Positions 1 to 5,668 of a stretch of DNA of 5,668 bases are shown piece after piece (the stretch's first letter is position 1; every line of letters starts with the position of its first letter). Source of the DNA: Candidatus Binatia bacterium (lineage in GTDB: Bacteria; Desulfobacterota_B; Binatia; UBA9968); the NCBI GenBank assembly GCA_025922795.1, contig JAICHC010000217.1, positions 1-5,668 on the forward strand, in the 5' to 3' direction. The notes under the pieces are model-generated. The model searched no databases. It was given only the letters and a program-made list of their open reading frames with translations, and was not told the origin of the DNA. The translations under genes were made by a program, and so were the position numbers.

Positions 1-1047
1 ATCATTCGCGATCTGACGGATCTCGCCGTCAACATGGTCAAGGAAGAAGAGAAGCAAAAGGTCGAAATCAAAGCACGTGAAGTCGCTGAAGAGCGCGTGC
101 TGGACTTGCTCTTGCCGGCGAGCTCGGCCGGAGAGGCTGACGGCGAGGCGGTCGACGCGGCGCGCCTGCAATCGACCCGGGAAAAGCTCAAGCGCATGCT
201 CCGTGAAGGAAAGATGGACGACCGCTTCGTCGAGGTCGAGATCAGCCAGTCGGCGATGCCGATGATCGAAGTGCTGACTCCCCAGGGCATGGAAGGCATG
301 GAATTCAATCTTAAAGAAATGTTTTCCAACATGCTGCCTAAGAAAACCAAGAAGAAGACGGTTAAGATTCCCGAAGCTTTGGACATCTTGACCCAGGAGG
401 AAGCCAGCCGGCTGATTGACATGGATAAAGTGACCGGCGAAGCGGTGCGCCGGGTCGAGCAGTCGGGCATCGTGTTTCTCGATGAGATCGACAAGATCGC
501 CGGGCGCGAATCGGTCGGGGGTCCGGATGTCTCGCGTCAGGGCGTGCAGCGCGACCTATTGCCGATCGTCGAAGGCTCGACGGTCAATACCAAGTACGGC
601 ATGGTGAAAACCGATCATATTCTTTTCGTCGCTTCCGGCGCGTTTCACAGCGCCAAGCCATCGGATCTGATTCCCGAGTTTCAAGGGCGGTTCCCGATAC
701 GCGTCGAGTTGAGCTCGCTCACCAAAGAGGACTTCGTGCGCATCTTGACCGAGCCTAAGAATGCCTTGATCCGGCAGTATGAAGCTTTGCTCGAAACCGA
801 GGGCGTGCATCTTAAATTCGCCGCCGATGCCGTGCATGAAATCGCGCTGGTTGCCTCCGACGTCAATGAGCGGACCGAAAACATCGGCGCGCGCCGCCTG
901 CATACGATTCTCGAGCGGCTGCTCGACGATATTTCCTTCTCAGCGCCCGAAATGCGCGGCAAGGAGGTGGCGATCGATGCCGCCTACGTGCGCGAGCGCC
1001 TGCTGCCGATCTTGAAGAATGAAGACTTGTCGCGCTATATCCTCTAG
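1..1047 (+). CDS. hslU: HslU, ATPase subunit of the HslUV (ClpYQ) protease, 5'-truncated by the window edge
   Basis: HslU is the AAA+ unfoldase that feeds proteins to the HslV peptidase in the cytoplasm. The frame is open from base 1 and starts in [17 protein letters not shown], which aligns with E. coli HslU at about residue 99. Roughly 98 N-terminal residues, with the Walker A loop and the GYVG pore loop, therefore lie upstream; the ATG at 34 is internal. Numbering from base 1, the inserted I-domain occupies the first ~145 residues, including a Lys-rich stretch (KKTKKKTVK). Walker B is VFLDEID with D161/E162. [12 protein letters not shown] follows, then the sensor-1 region [10 protein letters not shown] near 206-215, and sensor 2 is GARR at 296-299. 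The C-terminus EDLSRYIL is the conserved HslU tail that inserts into HslV (EDLSRFIL in E. coli). The protein ends at TAG 1045-1047 with no sign of damage. HslV is expected just upstream but is not visible. Confidence 0.97.
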   Translation: MIRDLTDLAVNMVKEEEKQKVEIKAREVAEERVLDLLLPASSAGEADGEAVDAARLQSTREKLKRMLREGKMDDRFVEVEISQSAMPMIEVLTPQGMEGMEFNLKEMFSNMLPKKTKKKTVKIPEALDILTQEEASRLIDMDKVTGEAVRRVEQSGIVFLDEIDKIAGRESVGGPDVSRQGVQRDLLPIVEGSTVNTKYGMVKTDHILFVASGAFHSAKPSDLIPEFQGRFPIRVELSSLTKEDFVRILTEPKNALIRQYEALLETEGVHLKFAADAVHEIALVASDVNERTENIGARRLHTILERLLDDISFSAPEMRGKEVAIDAAYVRERLLPILKNEDLSRYIL

Positions 1048-1111
1048 CAGACAGGTATAGAAAAGAGTCTAATGCTTCCGGCGCTCAACAGTTTCGGTCC
1101 GAGATAGACGA

Positions 1112-1181
1112 TTGGAGTAGGAGTGGTGGAGTGATGGGTTAAGACCCGATACTCGAATACTCCCGTATTCCAACACTCCAT
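1112..1181. repeat. Degenerate octamer repeat in inverted orientation, able to form a long imperfect hairpin
   Basis: Most of the 149-base hslU-argB spacer is low-complexity repeat. The right arm (1150-1181) reads as four 8-base units: TACTCGAA, TACTCCCG, TATTCCAA, CACTCCAT. The left arm (1112-1134) carries the complementary sense: TTGGAGTA, GGAGTGG, TGGAGTGA. GGAGT occurs at 1114, 1120 and 1128; ACTCC occurs at 1159 and 1175. The arms fold back around the loop TAAG (1140-1143). The inner stem pairs 1129-1139 with 1144-1154 (GGGT/ACCC and GAGT/ACTC, separated by two G-U pairs and one A-A mismatch). A second block pairs 1120-1125 with 1158-1163, and TGGAGT 1113-1118 can pair with ACTCCA 1175-1180. 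No T-run follows, so it is not a standard intrinsic terminator. It may be a dispersed intergenic repeat. The rest of the spacer (1048-1111) shows nothing I recognise. Confidence 0.6.
1155..1170. promoter_or_regulatory. Perfect palindrome GAATAC-TCCC-GTATTC upstream of argB
   Basis: Two perfect 6-base arms are separated by 4 bases, ending 26 bases before the argB ATG. It lies inside the right arm of the octamer repeat and could form its own small RNA hairpin, in competition with the long hairpin. GAAT...ATTC recalls ArgR boxes, but there the half-sites are about 4 bases apart and here they are 8 apart, so it does not fit that operator. It may simply be a by-product of the repeat. Function unknown. 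Confidence 0.3.
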
Positions 1182-1196
1182 TTCCCACGACCACCC

Positions 1197-2081
1197 ATGG
1201 ATAACTTTATCGGTAAAGCCGAGGTGTTGATGGAAGCGCTGCCCTATTTCCAGCGCTTTTACGGCAAGACCTTCGTGATTAAATACGGCGGCCACGCGAT
1301 GGAGAACGAGGAGCTCAAGACGAGCTTCGCGCAGGACATCGTCTTGCTGAAATACGTCGGTATCAACCCGGTCGTAGTGCACGGCGGCGGGCCGCAGATC
1401 GACTCGGTGCTCGACCGGATGGGCATCACCAGCCGCTACATTCGCGGCATGCGCGTGACCGACCAGGAAACTCTCGACATTGTCGAAATGGTCCTGGTCG
1501 GCAAAGTCAACAAGGAAATCGTCACTCTGATCAATCAGCACGGCGGCATGGCCGTCGGCTTGAGCGGCAAGGACGGCGGGCTCATCTTGGCGAAAAAAAT
1601 GAACGTGACGGTCGCGTCAGCCAACGGCGAGCCGCCCGAAATCATCGATCTTGGCATGGTCGGCGAGATTATCGGCATCAGCCCGCTGGTCATCGAGTCG
1701 CTTGACGAGAACAAATTCATTCCCGTGATTGCGCCGGTCGGGGTCGGTAAGAACGGCGAAACCTACAATATCAATGCTGATCTGGTGGCCGGCGAAATCG
1801 CCGAAGCGTTGCATGCCGAGAAGTTGATTCTCATGACCGACGTCCAAGGGGTGAAAGACAAACGAGGCGAGTTGATGAGCACGCTTAAGGAAAACCAGGC
1901 GCGCAAGATGATCCAAGACGGTGTCGTTGGATCGGGCATGATTCCCAAAGTCGAGTGTTGCATCAATGCGCTCAAAGGAGGCGTGGAGAAAACCCACATC
2001 ATCGACGGCCGGGTGAAACACGCCGTGCTGCTGGAGATTTTTACCAAAGAGGGGGTGGGGACGGAGGTGGTGCGAAAGTGA
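1197..2081 (+). CDS. argB: Acetylglutamate kinase, long (probably arginine-inhibited) form
   Basis: Catalyses ATP + N-acetylglutamate to N-acetylglutamyl phosphate, the second step of arginine synthesis. It is a cytoplasmic enzyme of the amino acid kinase family. At 294 residues it is longer than the ~258-residue E. coli type. Motifs seen: KYGG at 29-32, HGGGPQI at 62-68, GLSGKDG at 121-127, NINADLVAG from 191, LMTDVQGV near 212-219, and GSGMIPKV at 245-252. The N-terminal helix ([12 protein letters not shown]) and the C-terminal [14 protein letters not shown] match the signature of hexameric, arginine-feedback-inhibited enzymes; inhibition is inferred. ATG 1197 is the first in-frame start after TAA 1140-1142, and it fits the family's N-terminus (compare MQHLIEKANTLMEALPY as I recall it from Geobacter). 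No Shine-Dalgarno precedes it. GAGGTG at 1221-1226 would instead serve Met12 at 1230, which would remove most of the N-helix. The stop TGA overlaps the argD start. Confidence 0.97.
   Translation: MDNFIGKAEVLMEALPYFQRFYGKTFVIKYGGHAMENEELKTSFAQDIVLLKYVGINPVVVHGGGPQIDSVLDRMGITSRYIRGMRVTDQETLDIVEMVLVGKVNKEIVTLINQHGGMAVGLSGKDGGLILAKKMNVTVASANGEPPEIIDLGMVGEIIGISPLVIESLDENKFIPVIAPVGVGKNGETYNINADLVAGEIAEALHAEKLILMTDVQGVKDKRGELMSTLKENQARKMIQDGVVGSGMIPKVECCINALKGGVEKTHIIDGRVKHAVLLEIFTKEGVGTEVVRK
2063..2069 (+). promoter_or_regulatory. Strong ribosome binding site for argD (GGAGGTG)
   Basis: GGAGGTG is a full match to the anti-Shine-Dalgarno and lies inside the last codons of argB. It is 8 bases before the in-frame GTG at 2078 and 11 bases before ATG 2081. 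The spacing favours GTG slightly (GTGA overlap with the argB stop), while codon preference favours ATG (TGATG overlap). The two differ by one residue. Confidence 0.7.
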
Positions 2082-3292
2082 TGAAAAACCGCGATGTCGC
2101 CGCGTTAACTGAAAAATATGTTGCTAAAACTTACGCCCGGGCGCCGATTGCGCTGATCAAAGGCAAGGGCACGAAAGTTTGGGACGCCAACGGCAAGGAG
2201 TACCTCGATTTCCTCGCCGGCATCGCGGTCAACGCCCTAGGCCATTGTCATCCCACGATCGTCAAAGCGATCAAGCAACAGGCGCAAAAGCTGCTTCACG
2301 TCTCCAACCTTTATCACACGCAGCCGCAATCCGAGCTGGCGCGCGAGCTGTGTCGCCATTCGTTCGCCGACCGCGCGTTTTTCTGCAACAGCGGCGCCGA
2401 AGCAAACGAAGCGGCGATCAAGCTGGCGCGCCGCTACGGTGCGGAAAAATTGGGCGGCAAGTACGAGATTCTCTCCACTCATAATTCGTTTCACGGGCGC
2501 ACCTTGGCAACGCTCACCGCAACCGGCCAGGAAAAGATCCGCGCCGGTTACGATCCGCTGCCCGTCGGATTTCGCCAGGTTCCCTATAACGACCTGGGCG
2601 CCACCGAGGCGGCGATCGATGGGCAGAAAACCGTCGCGATCCTGGTCGAACCGATTCAAGCCGAGGGCGGCGTCGTCGTCGCCAACGAAATTTATATGCT
2701 CGGCCTGCGCGAGTTGTGCGATCAGCGCGGCTTGTTGCTGATTTTCGATGAGGTCCAAACCGGCATGGGCCGCACGGGGAAACTCTTCGGCTACGAGCAT
2801 TTCGGTGTAAAGCCGGACATCATGACCTTGGCGAAAGCGTTGGGAGGCGGTTTGCCGCTCGGCGCGATGCTGGCGAGCGACGAAGTCGCGAGTAGTTTTG
2901 GCCCGGGCAGCCACGCATCGACCTTCGGGGGTAATCCCGTGTCGTGCGCCGCGGGTCTGGCGGTAATGGAAGCGCTGATCAAAGGCGGCGTGCTCAAGAA
3001 TTGCGTGCAAATGGGCAAGTACTTGGTCAAATCGCTCGAGGCGCTGAAGAAGCGGTTTCCATTCATTCGTGAGATTCGTGGTAAGGGACTGCTGATCGGT
3101 GTCGAACTAACGATCGACGGCGGTAAGATCGCTGAAGCTTGCATGCAAAACGGTTTGCTGCTCAATTGCACGGCCTCCAAAGTTTTGCGCTTTGCACCGC
3201 CGCTGACGATCACCAAGCGCGAAATCGATCGAGCCGTGGCGATCGTAGCAGCGGTTTTGGCCCGCCAGGAATACCCCGCCGTTAAATCCTAG
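2081..3292 (+). CDS. argD: Acetylornithine aminotransferase (class III, PLP-dependent)
   Basis: Transfers an amino group from glutamate to N-acetylglutamate semialdehyde, giving N-acetylornithine; in some bacteria the same enzyme also serves lysine synthesis as DapC. From ATG 2081 it is 403 residues, normal for the family. PLP-site motifs seen: FCNSGAEANEAAIKLAR with SGAEAN at 104-109, HNSFHGRT at 134-141 (F137/H138 stack on the cofactor), EPIQAEGG at 190-197, FDEVQTGMGRTG with D223/E224, the Schiff-base lysine K252 in TLAKALGGG, TFGGNP at 281-286, and LRFAPPLT near the C-terminus with R370. The frame stays open upstream to 1955 inside argB, but that stretch is Arg-rich nonsense in a shifted argB frame. 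The real start is at the argB stop (ATG 2081, or GTG 2078), preceded by GGAGGTG. The overlap implies translational coupling to argB. Other class III aminotransferases share these motifs; the operon decides the name. Confidence 0.96.
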   Translation: MKNRDVAALTEKYVAKTYARAPIALIKGKGTKVWDANGKEYLDFLAGIAVNALGHCHPTIVKAIKQQAQKLLHVSNLYHTQPQSELARELCRHSFADRAFFCNSGAEANEAAIKLARRYGAEKLGGKYEILSTHNSFHGRTLATLTATGQEKIRAGYDPLPVGFRQVPYNDLGATEAAIDGQKTVAILVEPIQAEGGVVVANEIYMLGLRELCDQRGLLLIFDEVQTGMGRTGKLFGYEHFGVKPDIMTLAKALGGGLPLGAMLASDEVASSFGPGSHASTFGGNPVSCAAGLAVMEALIKGGVLKNCVQMGKYLVKSLEALKKRFPFIREIRGKGLLIGVELTIDGGKIAEACMQNGLLLNCTASKVLRFAPPLTITKREIDRAVAIVAAVLARQEYPAVKS

Positions 3293-3294
3293 CG

Positions 3295-3313
3295 AAGGAT
3301 ATTTGCAATCCTT
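3295..3313 (+). other. Small stem-loop just after the argD stop
   Basis: AAGGAT (3295-3300) and ATCCTT (3308-3313) are perfect complements around a 7-base loop (ATTTGCA). No T-run follows, so a factor-independent terminator is unlikely. It could mark an RNA processing or stability point in the 81-base argD-argF gap. The rest of the gap holds (TC)5 at 3335-3344 followed by (GC)3, and a weak GGAG at 3356-3359, 14 bases before the argF ATG. No convincing promoter was seen. Confidence 0.25.
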
Positions 3314-3373
3314 GGCAACGAAGATGGGGAAAAGTCTCTCTCTCGCGCGCAATTCGGAGTGTAAGAAACTAGG

Positions 3374-4363
3374 ATGAGCAAACGCGACCTTTTGAGCTTC
3401 AATGATCTGAGCCGGCGCGAATTCGAGGATATTTTAGCTCTGGCGCGGGAGCTCAAGCAAAAACAAAAGCAGGGTGTAGCGCATCCAATTTTGGCTGGCC
3501 AGGGGCTCGGAATGCTGTTCGAGAAGCCCAGCCTGAGAACCCGCGTGACGTTCGAAGCCGGAATGGTTCAGTTAGGCGGCTATGCGGTTTTCCTGTCACC
3601 GAGTGAAGTCCAGATGGGCGTGCGCGAGACGCCGGTCGATTGTGCGCGGAGTCTGAGCCGGTGGGTGGATCTAATTGTCGTGCGCACGTTCGCCCAGGCG
3701 ACGTTGGAGGAAATGGCCCGTTTTGCCTCCGTACCGGTGATCAACGCGCTTACGGATCTCTACCATCCGTGCCAAGTCTTGGCCGATTGCATGACGCTCC
3801 AGGAGCACAAGGGAAATTTGCAGCGGCTCAAAGTTGCTTTCATCGGCGACGGCAACAATATGGTGCATTCGTGGATGGAGGCCGCAGCAAAGATCCCGTT
3901 TTCCTTCGTCGTGGCCTGTCCCAAAGGCTATGAGCCGAACAAGGAGATCGAAGCGAGAGCGAAAAAAAACGGCGCGCACATTACCGTGACTCATTCAGTC
4001 AAAGAAGCGTTGCGCGGCGCAGATGCGGTCTACACCGATGTATGGACCAGTATGGGGCAGGAGTGGGATGCGGCGGCGCGGCTTAAAGCTTTTCAAAGTT
4101 ACCAGGTCAATAGTCGAGCCGTCGCAATGGCAAAGAAGGATGCGGTCGTCATGCATTGTTTGCCGGCTCACCGCGGGCAGGAAATTACCGACGAGGTCAT
4201 GGAAAGTTCGCAATGCGTCGCATTCGATCAGGCCGAAAATAGACTGCACGTGCAAAAGGCCGTGATGGTGTGGCTGCTCAAAGGATTGGATAGTTCAAAG
4301 GTTCAAAAGTTCAAAGGTTCAAAGAAAGAAACGGGAAGCAGAGACTCCAACTCGAAAAGATGA
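3374..4363 (+). CDS. argF: Ornithine carbamoyltransferase with a repeat-encoded C-terminal tail
   Basis: Makes citrulline from ornithine and carbamoyl phosphate, in the cytoplasm, normally as a trimer. Carbamoyl-phosphate motifs seen: SLRTR at 53-57 (family STRTR) and HPCQ at 131-134. [12 protein letters not shown] spans 156-167. Ornithine-side motifs are D222 with SMG at 226-228, and HCLPAHRG at 261-268 includes the catalytic-loop cysteine C262. ATG 3374 is the first start after the in-frame TAA 3362-3364 and matches the family's N-terminus ([13 protein letters not shown]). The upstream ribosome site is weak (GGAG, 14 bases away). The recognisable enzyme ends at about residue 304 (VMVWLLKG), the usual length. 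A further 25 basic, Ser/Lys-rich residues follow, of which about 11 come from the octamer array at 4293-4324. The tail is probably disordered and non-catalytic. The stop overlaps the argG start as ATGA. Confidence 0.96.
   Translation: MSKRDLLSFNDLSRREFEDILALARELKQKQKQGVAHPILAGQGLGMLFEKPSLRTRVTFEAGMVQLGGYAVFLSPSEVQMGVRETPVDCARSLSRWVDLIVVRTFAQATLEEMARFASVPVINALTDLYHPCQVLADCMTLQEHKGNLQRLKVAFIGDGNNMVHSWMEAAAKIPFSFVVACPKGYEPNKEIEARAKKNGAHITVTHSVKEALRGADAVYTDVWTSMGQEWDAAARLKAFQSYQVNSRAVAMAKKDAVVMHCLPAHRGQEITDEVMESSQCVAFDQAENRLHVQKAVMVWLLKGLDSSKVQKFKGSKKETGSRDSNSKR
4293..4324 (+). repeat. Four tandem copies of the octamer GTTCAAAG inside the 3' end of argF
   Basis: Units are GTTCAAAG 4293-4300, GTTCAAAA 4301-4308, GTTCAAAG 4309-4316 and GTTCAAAG 4317-4324; only one base in 32 departs from the unit. 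Because 8 is not a multiple of 3, each copy is read in a different phase, giving [11 protein letters not shown] rather than a repeated peptide. The array lies after the last conserved ArgF residues, so it looks like an intergenic-type repeat taken into the reading frame. Just downstream, ACTCCAA (4344-4350) and ACTCGAA (4350-4356) resemble units of the array upstream of argB. Confidence 0.9.
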
Positions 4364-5559
4364 ACGTCAAGAAGATTGTTCTGGCCTATTCGGGCGGCTT
4401 GGATACCTCGGTCATTTTGCGCTGGCTCAAAGAACAGTACGGCTGCGACGTGATCGCGTTTTGCGCCGACTTGGGTCAGGGAGAAGATCTGCGGGCCGTC
4501 AAACAAAAGGCGCTCGAAACCGGCGCCAGCAAGGTTGTGATCGGCGATTTGCGCGAAGAGTTCGTCAGCGACTACGTCTTTCCGATGCTGCGTGCCAACG
4601 CGGTCTATGAGGGCTCTTATTTGCTCGGGACTTCAATCGCCCGCCCGCTGATCGCCAAGGGACAGATCGATGTCGCAGTCAAAGAAAAAGCCGATGCGGT
4701 GTCGCACGGCGCCACCGGCAAGGGCAACGATCAAGTACGCTTTGAGCTGACCTATTATGCGCTCAAGCCCGACATCAAAGTCATCGCGCCGTGGCGGCTG
4801 TGGGATCTCAATGCACGGTCGACTTTGATCGATTACGCGCGCAAGCATGGCATTGCCGTGCCGGTAACCAAGTCCAAACCGTACAGCACGGATCGTAATC
4901 TGTTTCACATCAGTTATGAGGGCGGCATTTTGGAAGATCCGTGGAAAGAACCGCCCTCGGATATGTTCGTCTGGTGCCGGCCGGTAGAAGAGGCGCCGAA
5001 TCGTCCCGAATATATCGAGATCGATTACCTGCGCGGCAATCCGGTGGCACTCAACGACCGCAAGTTATCGCCGGCAAATTTGCTGGCCCATCTGAACGAT
5101 CTCGGCGCTAAACACGGCATCGGCCGGGTCGACCTGGTGGAAAATCGCTATGTCGGCATGAAGTCGCGGGGCGTTTATGAGACTCCCGGGGGGACAATTC
5201 TGCACGCGGCGCACCGCGGCATCGAATCGATCACTATGGACCGCGAAGTATTGCGGCTGCGGGATTCGTTGATCCCGCGCTATGCCGAGATGATCTATTA
5301 CGGTTACTGGTTCGCTCCGGAGCGCGAGGTCCTGCAAAAAACTATCGACGCCGCTCAGGCGAACGTGAGCGGCCGGGTTCGGCTGAAGCTTTACAAGGGC
5401 AATGCCATGGTCGTCGGTCGAAAGTCGGAAGCGTCGCTTTACGATCCTCATGTAGCGACCTTCGAGGCGGATCAGGTCTACCAGCAGGCCGATGCCGAGG
5501 GATTTATTCGCTTGAATGCACTGCGCCTGCGGCTACGGCGGCGGAGTCGAGCGAAGTGA
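4360..5559 (+). CDS. argG: Argininosuccinate synthase
   Basis: Condenses citrulline and aspartate with ATP to give argininosuccinate, AMP and pyrophosphate; cytoplasmic, normally a tetramer. At 399 residues it is full length for the family. The N-terminal ATP pyrophosphatase loop is AYSGGLDTS at 9-17. Further conserved blocks: [14 protein letters not shown] from 83 (T91/S92), [15 protein letters not shown] at 115-129, [18 protein letters not shown] from 172, and [18 protein letters not shown] from 269 (Y273, E274). The C-terminal [12 protein letters not shown] is the usual end of ArgG, followed by a short Arg-rich run (RRSRAK). ATG 4360 gives the expected [13 protein letters not shown] start and overlaps the argF stop TGA 4361-4363. 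There is no good Shine-Dalgarno at normal distance; GGGAAG at 4333-4338 is over 20 bases away. Translation therefore probably depends on ribosomes finishing argF. argH, often the next gene, is not recognisable downstream. Confidence 0.97.
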   Translation: MNVKKIVLAYSGGLDTSVILRWLKEQYGCDVIAFCADLGQGEDLRAVKQKALETGASKVVIGDLREEFVSDYVFPMLRANAVYEGSYLLGTSIARPLIAKGQIDVAVKEKADAVSHGATGKGNDQVRFELTYYALKPDIKVIAPWRLWDLNARSTLIDYARKHGIAVPVTKSKPYSTDRNLFHISYEGGILEDPWKEPPSDMFVWCRPVEEAPNRPEYIEIDYLRGNPVALNDRKLSPANLLAHLNDLGAKHGIGRVDLVENRYVGMKSRGVYETPGGTILHAAHRGIESITMDREVLRLRDSLIPRYAEMIYYGYWFAPEREVLQKTIDAAQANVSGRVRLKLYKGNAMVVGRKSEASLYDPHVATFEADQVYQQADAEGFIRLNALRLRLRRRSRAK

Positions 5560-5599
5560 AGAATTAAGGTTCAAGATGGTACTCACCACGAAGTGATTC

Positions 5600-5668
5600 A
5601 TGAGCTTACGCTCGCCCACAGAAGATGAAAATGGCGGGATTCCCCTTGGAACGGTTTTCCCGCAATTC
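5600..5668 (+). CDS. Possible 5' end of an unidentified gene, cut by the window end
   Basis: After TGA 5594-5596, ATG 5600 opens a frame of 23 codons to the window edge, starting MSLRSPTEDENGG and ending PLGTVFPQF. I recognise no family, and it does not resemble the start of ArgH. The ribosome site is poor (GAAGTGA shortly upstream), and a competing frame with ATG at 5625 and 5631 is also open to the edge. Third codon positions are about half G/C, which does not help decide. It may be non-coding. Confidence 0.15.
   Translation, partial: MSLRSPTEDENGGIPLGTVFPQF
5602..5613 (+). other. Short hairpin GAGC-TTAC-GCTC downstream of argG
   Basis: Two perfect 4-base arms surround a 4-base loop, about 43 bases after the argG stop. 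There is no T-run. This is small enough to arise by chance and is recorded only because it lies in the argG trailer. Confidence 0.15.
5634..5663 (+). terminator. Stem-loop near the window end, possible terminator of the arg run
   Basis: GCGGGA (5634-5639) pairs perfectly with TCCCGC (5658-5663). Inside it, TTCC (5640-5643) can pair with GGAA (5648-5651) to give a second short stem. Only AATTC follows before the window ends, so a U-tract cannot be confirmed and the bases seen do not form one. It lies about 75 bases after argG. It could equally belong to the leader or coding part of the next gene. Confidence 0.25.

Noticed and set aside
961..1015. AAGGAGGTGG followed by ATG 977, like a strong start site inside hslU
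   Set aside because: The bases encode the normal Lys-Glu-Val of HslU, and the frame from 977 is only 12 codons with Cys-rich nonsense.
1012..1041. TTGAAG - 18 bases - TATATC, a possible sigma-70 promoter for argB
   Set aside because: Only 4 of 6 bases match in each box, and it lies within hslU codons. It is too weak to list as a feature.
1150..1175. ArgR operator (ARG box) before argB
   Set aside because: GAAT and ATTC are 8 bases apart instead of about 4, and the AT-rich centre is missing.
1112..1181. CRISPR array or transposon end
   Set aside because: The units are 8 bases with no spacers, and there is no transposase or target-site duplication.
1044..1541. 165-codon minus-strand frame covering the spacer and the start of argB
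   Set aside because: It is antisense to well-supported argB, has no recognisable domain, and runs through the low-complexity repeat.
1955..2080. Upstream extension of the argD frame
   Set aside because: It lies in another frame of argB and encodes an Arg/Gly-rich peptide unlike ArgD. GTG 2078 or ATG 2081 with GGAGGTG is the credible start.
2237..3010. 257-codon open frame on the minus strand
   Set aside because: It lies wholly inside argD, antisense. The translation is Arg/Ala/Gln-rich with no motif, as expected opposite a GC-biased gene.
3335..3350. (TC)5(GC)3 simple repeat
   Set aside because: Too short to treat as a microsatellite with any function; mentioned only in the gap description.

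Overview
This window is an ordinary bacterial biosynthetic locus on the + strand. It holds the 3' part of hslU (1-1047), then a tightly packed arginine-biosynthesis run: argB (1197-2081), argD (2081-3292), argF (3374-4363) and argG (4360-5559), and a 109-base tail. All five assignments rest on motifs read directly in the translations. I see no phage, CRISPR, insertion sequence, tRNA or rRNA, and no undescribed multi-gene system.

Organism: the order hslU-argB-argD-argF-argG is one I associate from memory with deltaproteobacteria in the broad sense (Geobacter-like and related uncultured Desulfobacterota or Binatota lineages). The ArgB and HslU sequences also read like that group. Codon usage is moderately GC-rich. 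The placement is an inference; no database comparison was possible.

Layout: HslU is the ATPase of the HslUV protease, and only its last ~348 residues are present. A 149-base spacer follows, containing a degenerate octamer-repeat hairpin that ends just before argB. argB and argD overlap (TGATG, with an alternative GTGA). argD and argF are separated by 81 bases with a small stem-loop. argF and argG overlap as ATGA. The tail after argG holds two short hairpins and only a doubtful open frame; argH is not recognisable within the window.

How the genes work together: ArgB phosphorylates N-acetylglutamate. After the ArgC step (encoded elsewhere), ArgD transaminates the semialdehyde to N-acetylornithine. 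After deacetylation or acetyl transfer (elsewhere), ArgF makes citrulline and ArgG makes argininosuccinate. ArgB has the long form with an N-terminal helix and the C-terminal signature of arginine-inhibited enzymes, so pathway feedback probably acts here.

The most notable non-textbook feature is a pair of 8-bp-period repeat arrays in the operon. One lies between hslU and argB. The other, four copies of GTTCAAAG, is inside the 3' end of argF. It encodes much of a 25-residue basic tail and sits where loss of a single unit would put argF in frame with argG without an intervening stop.
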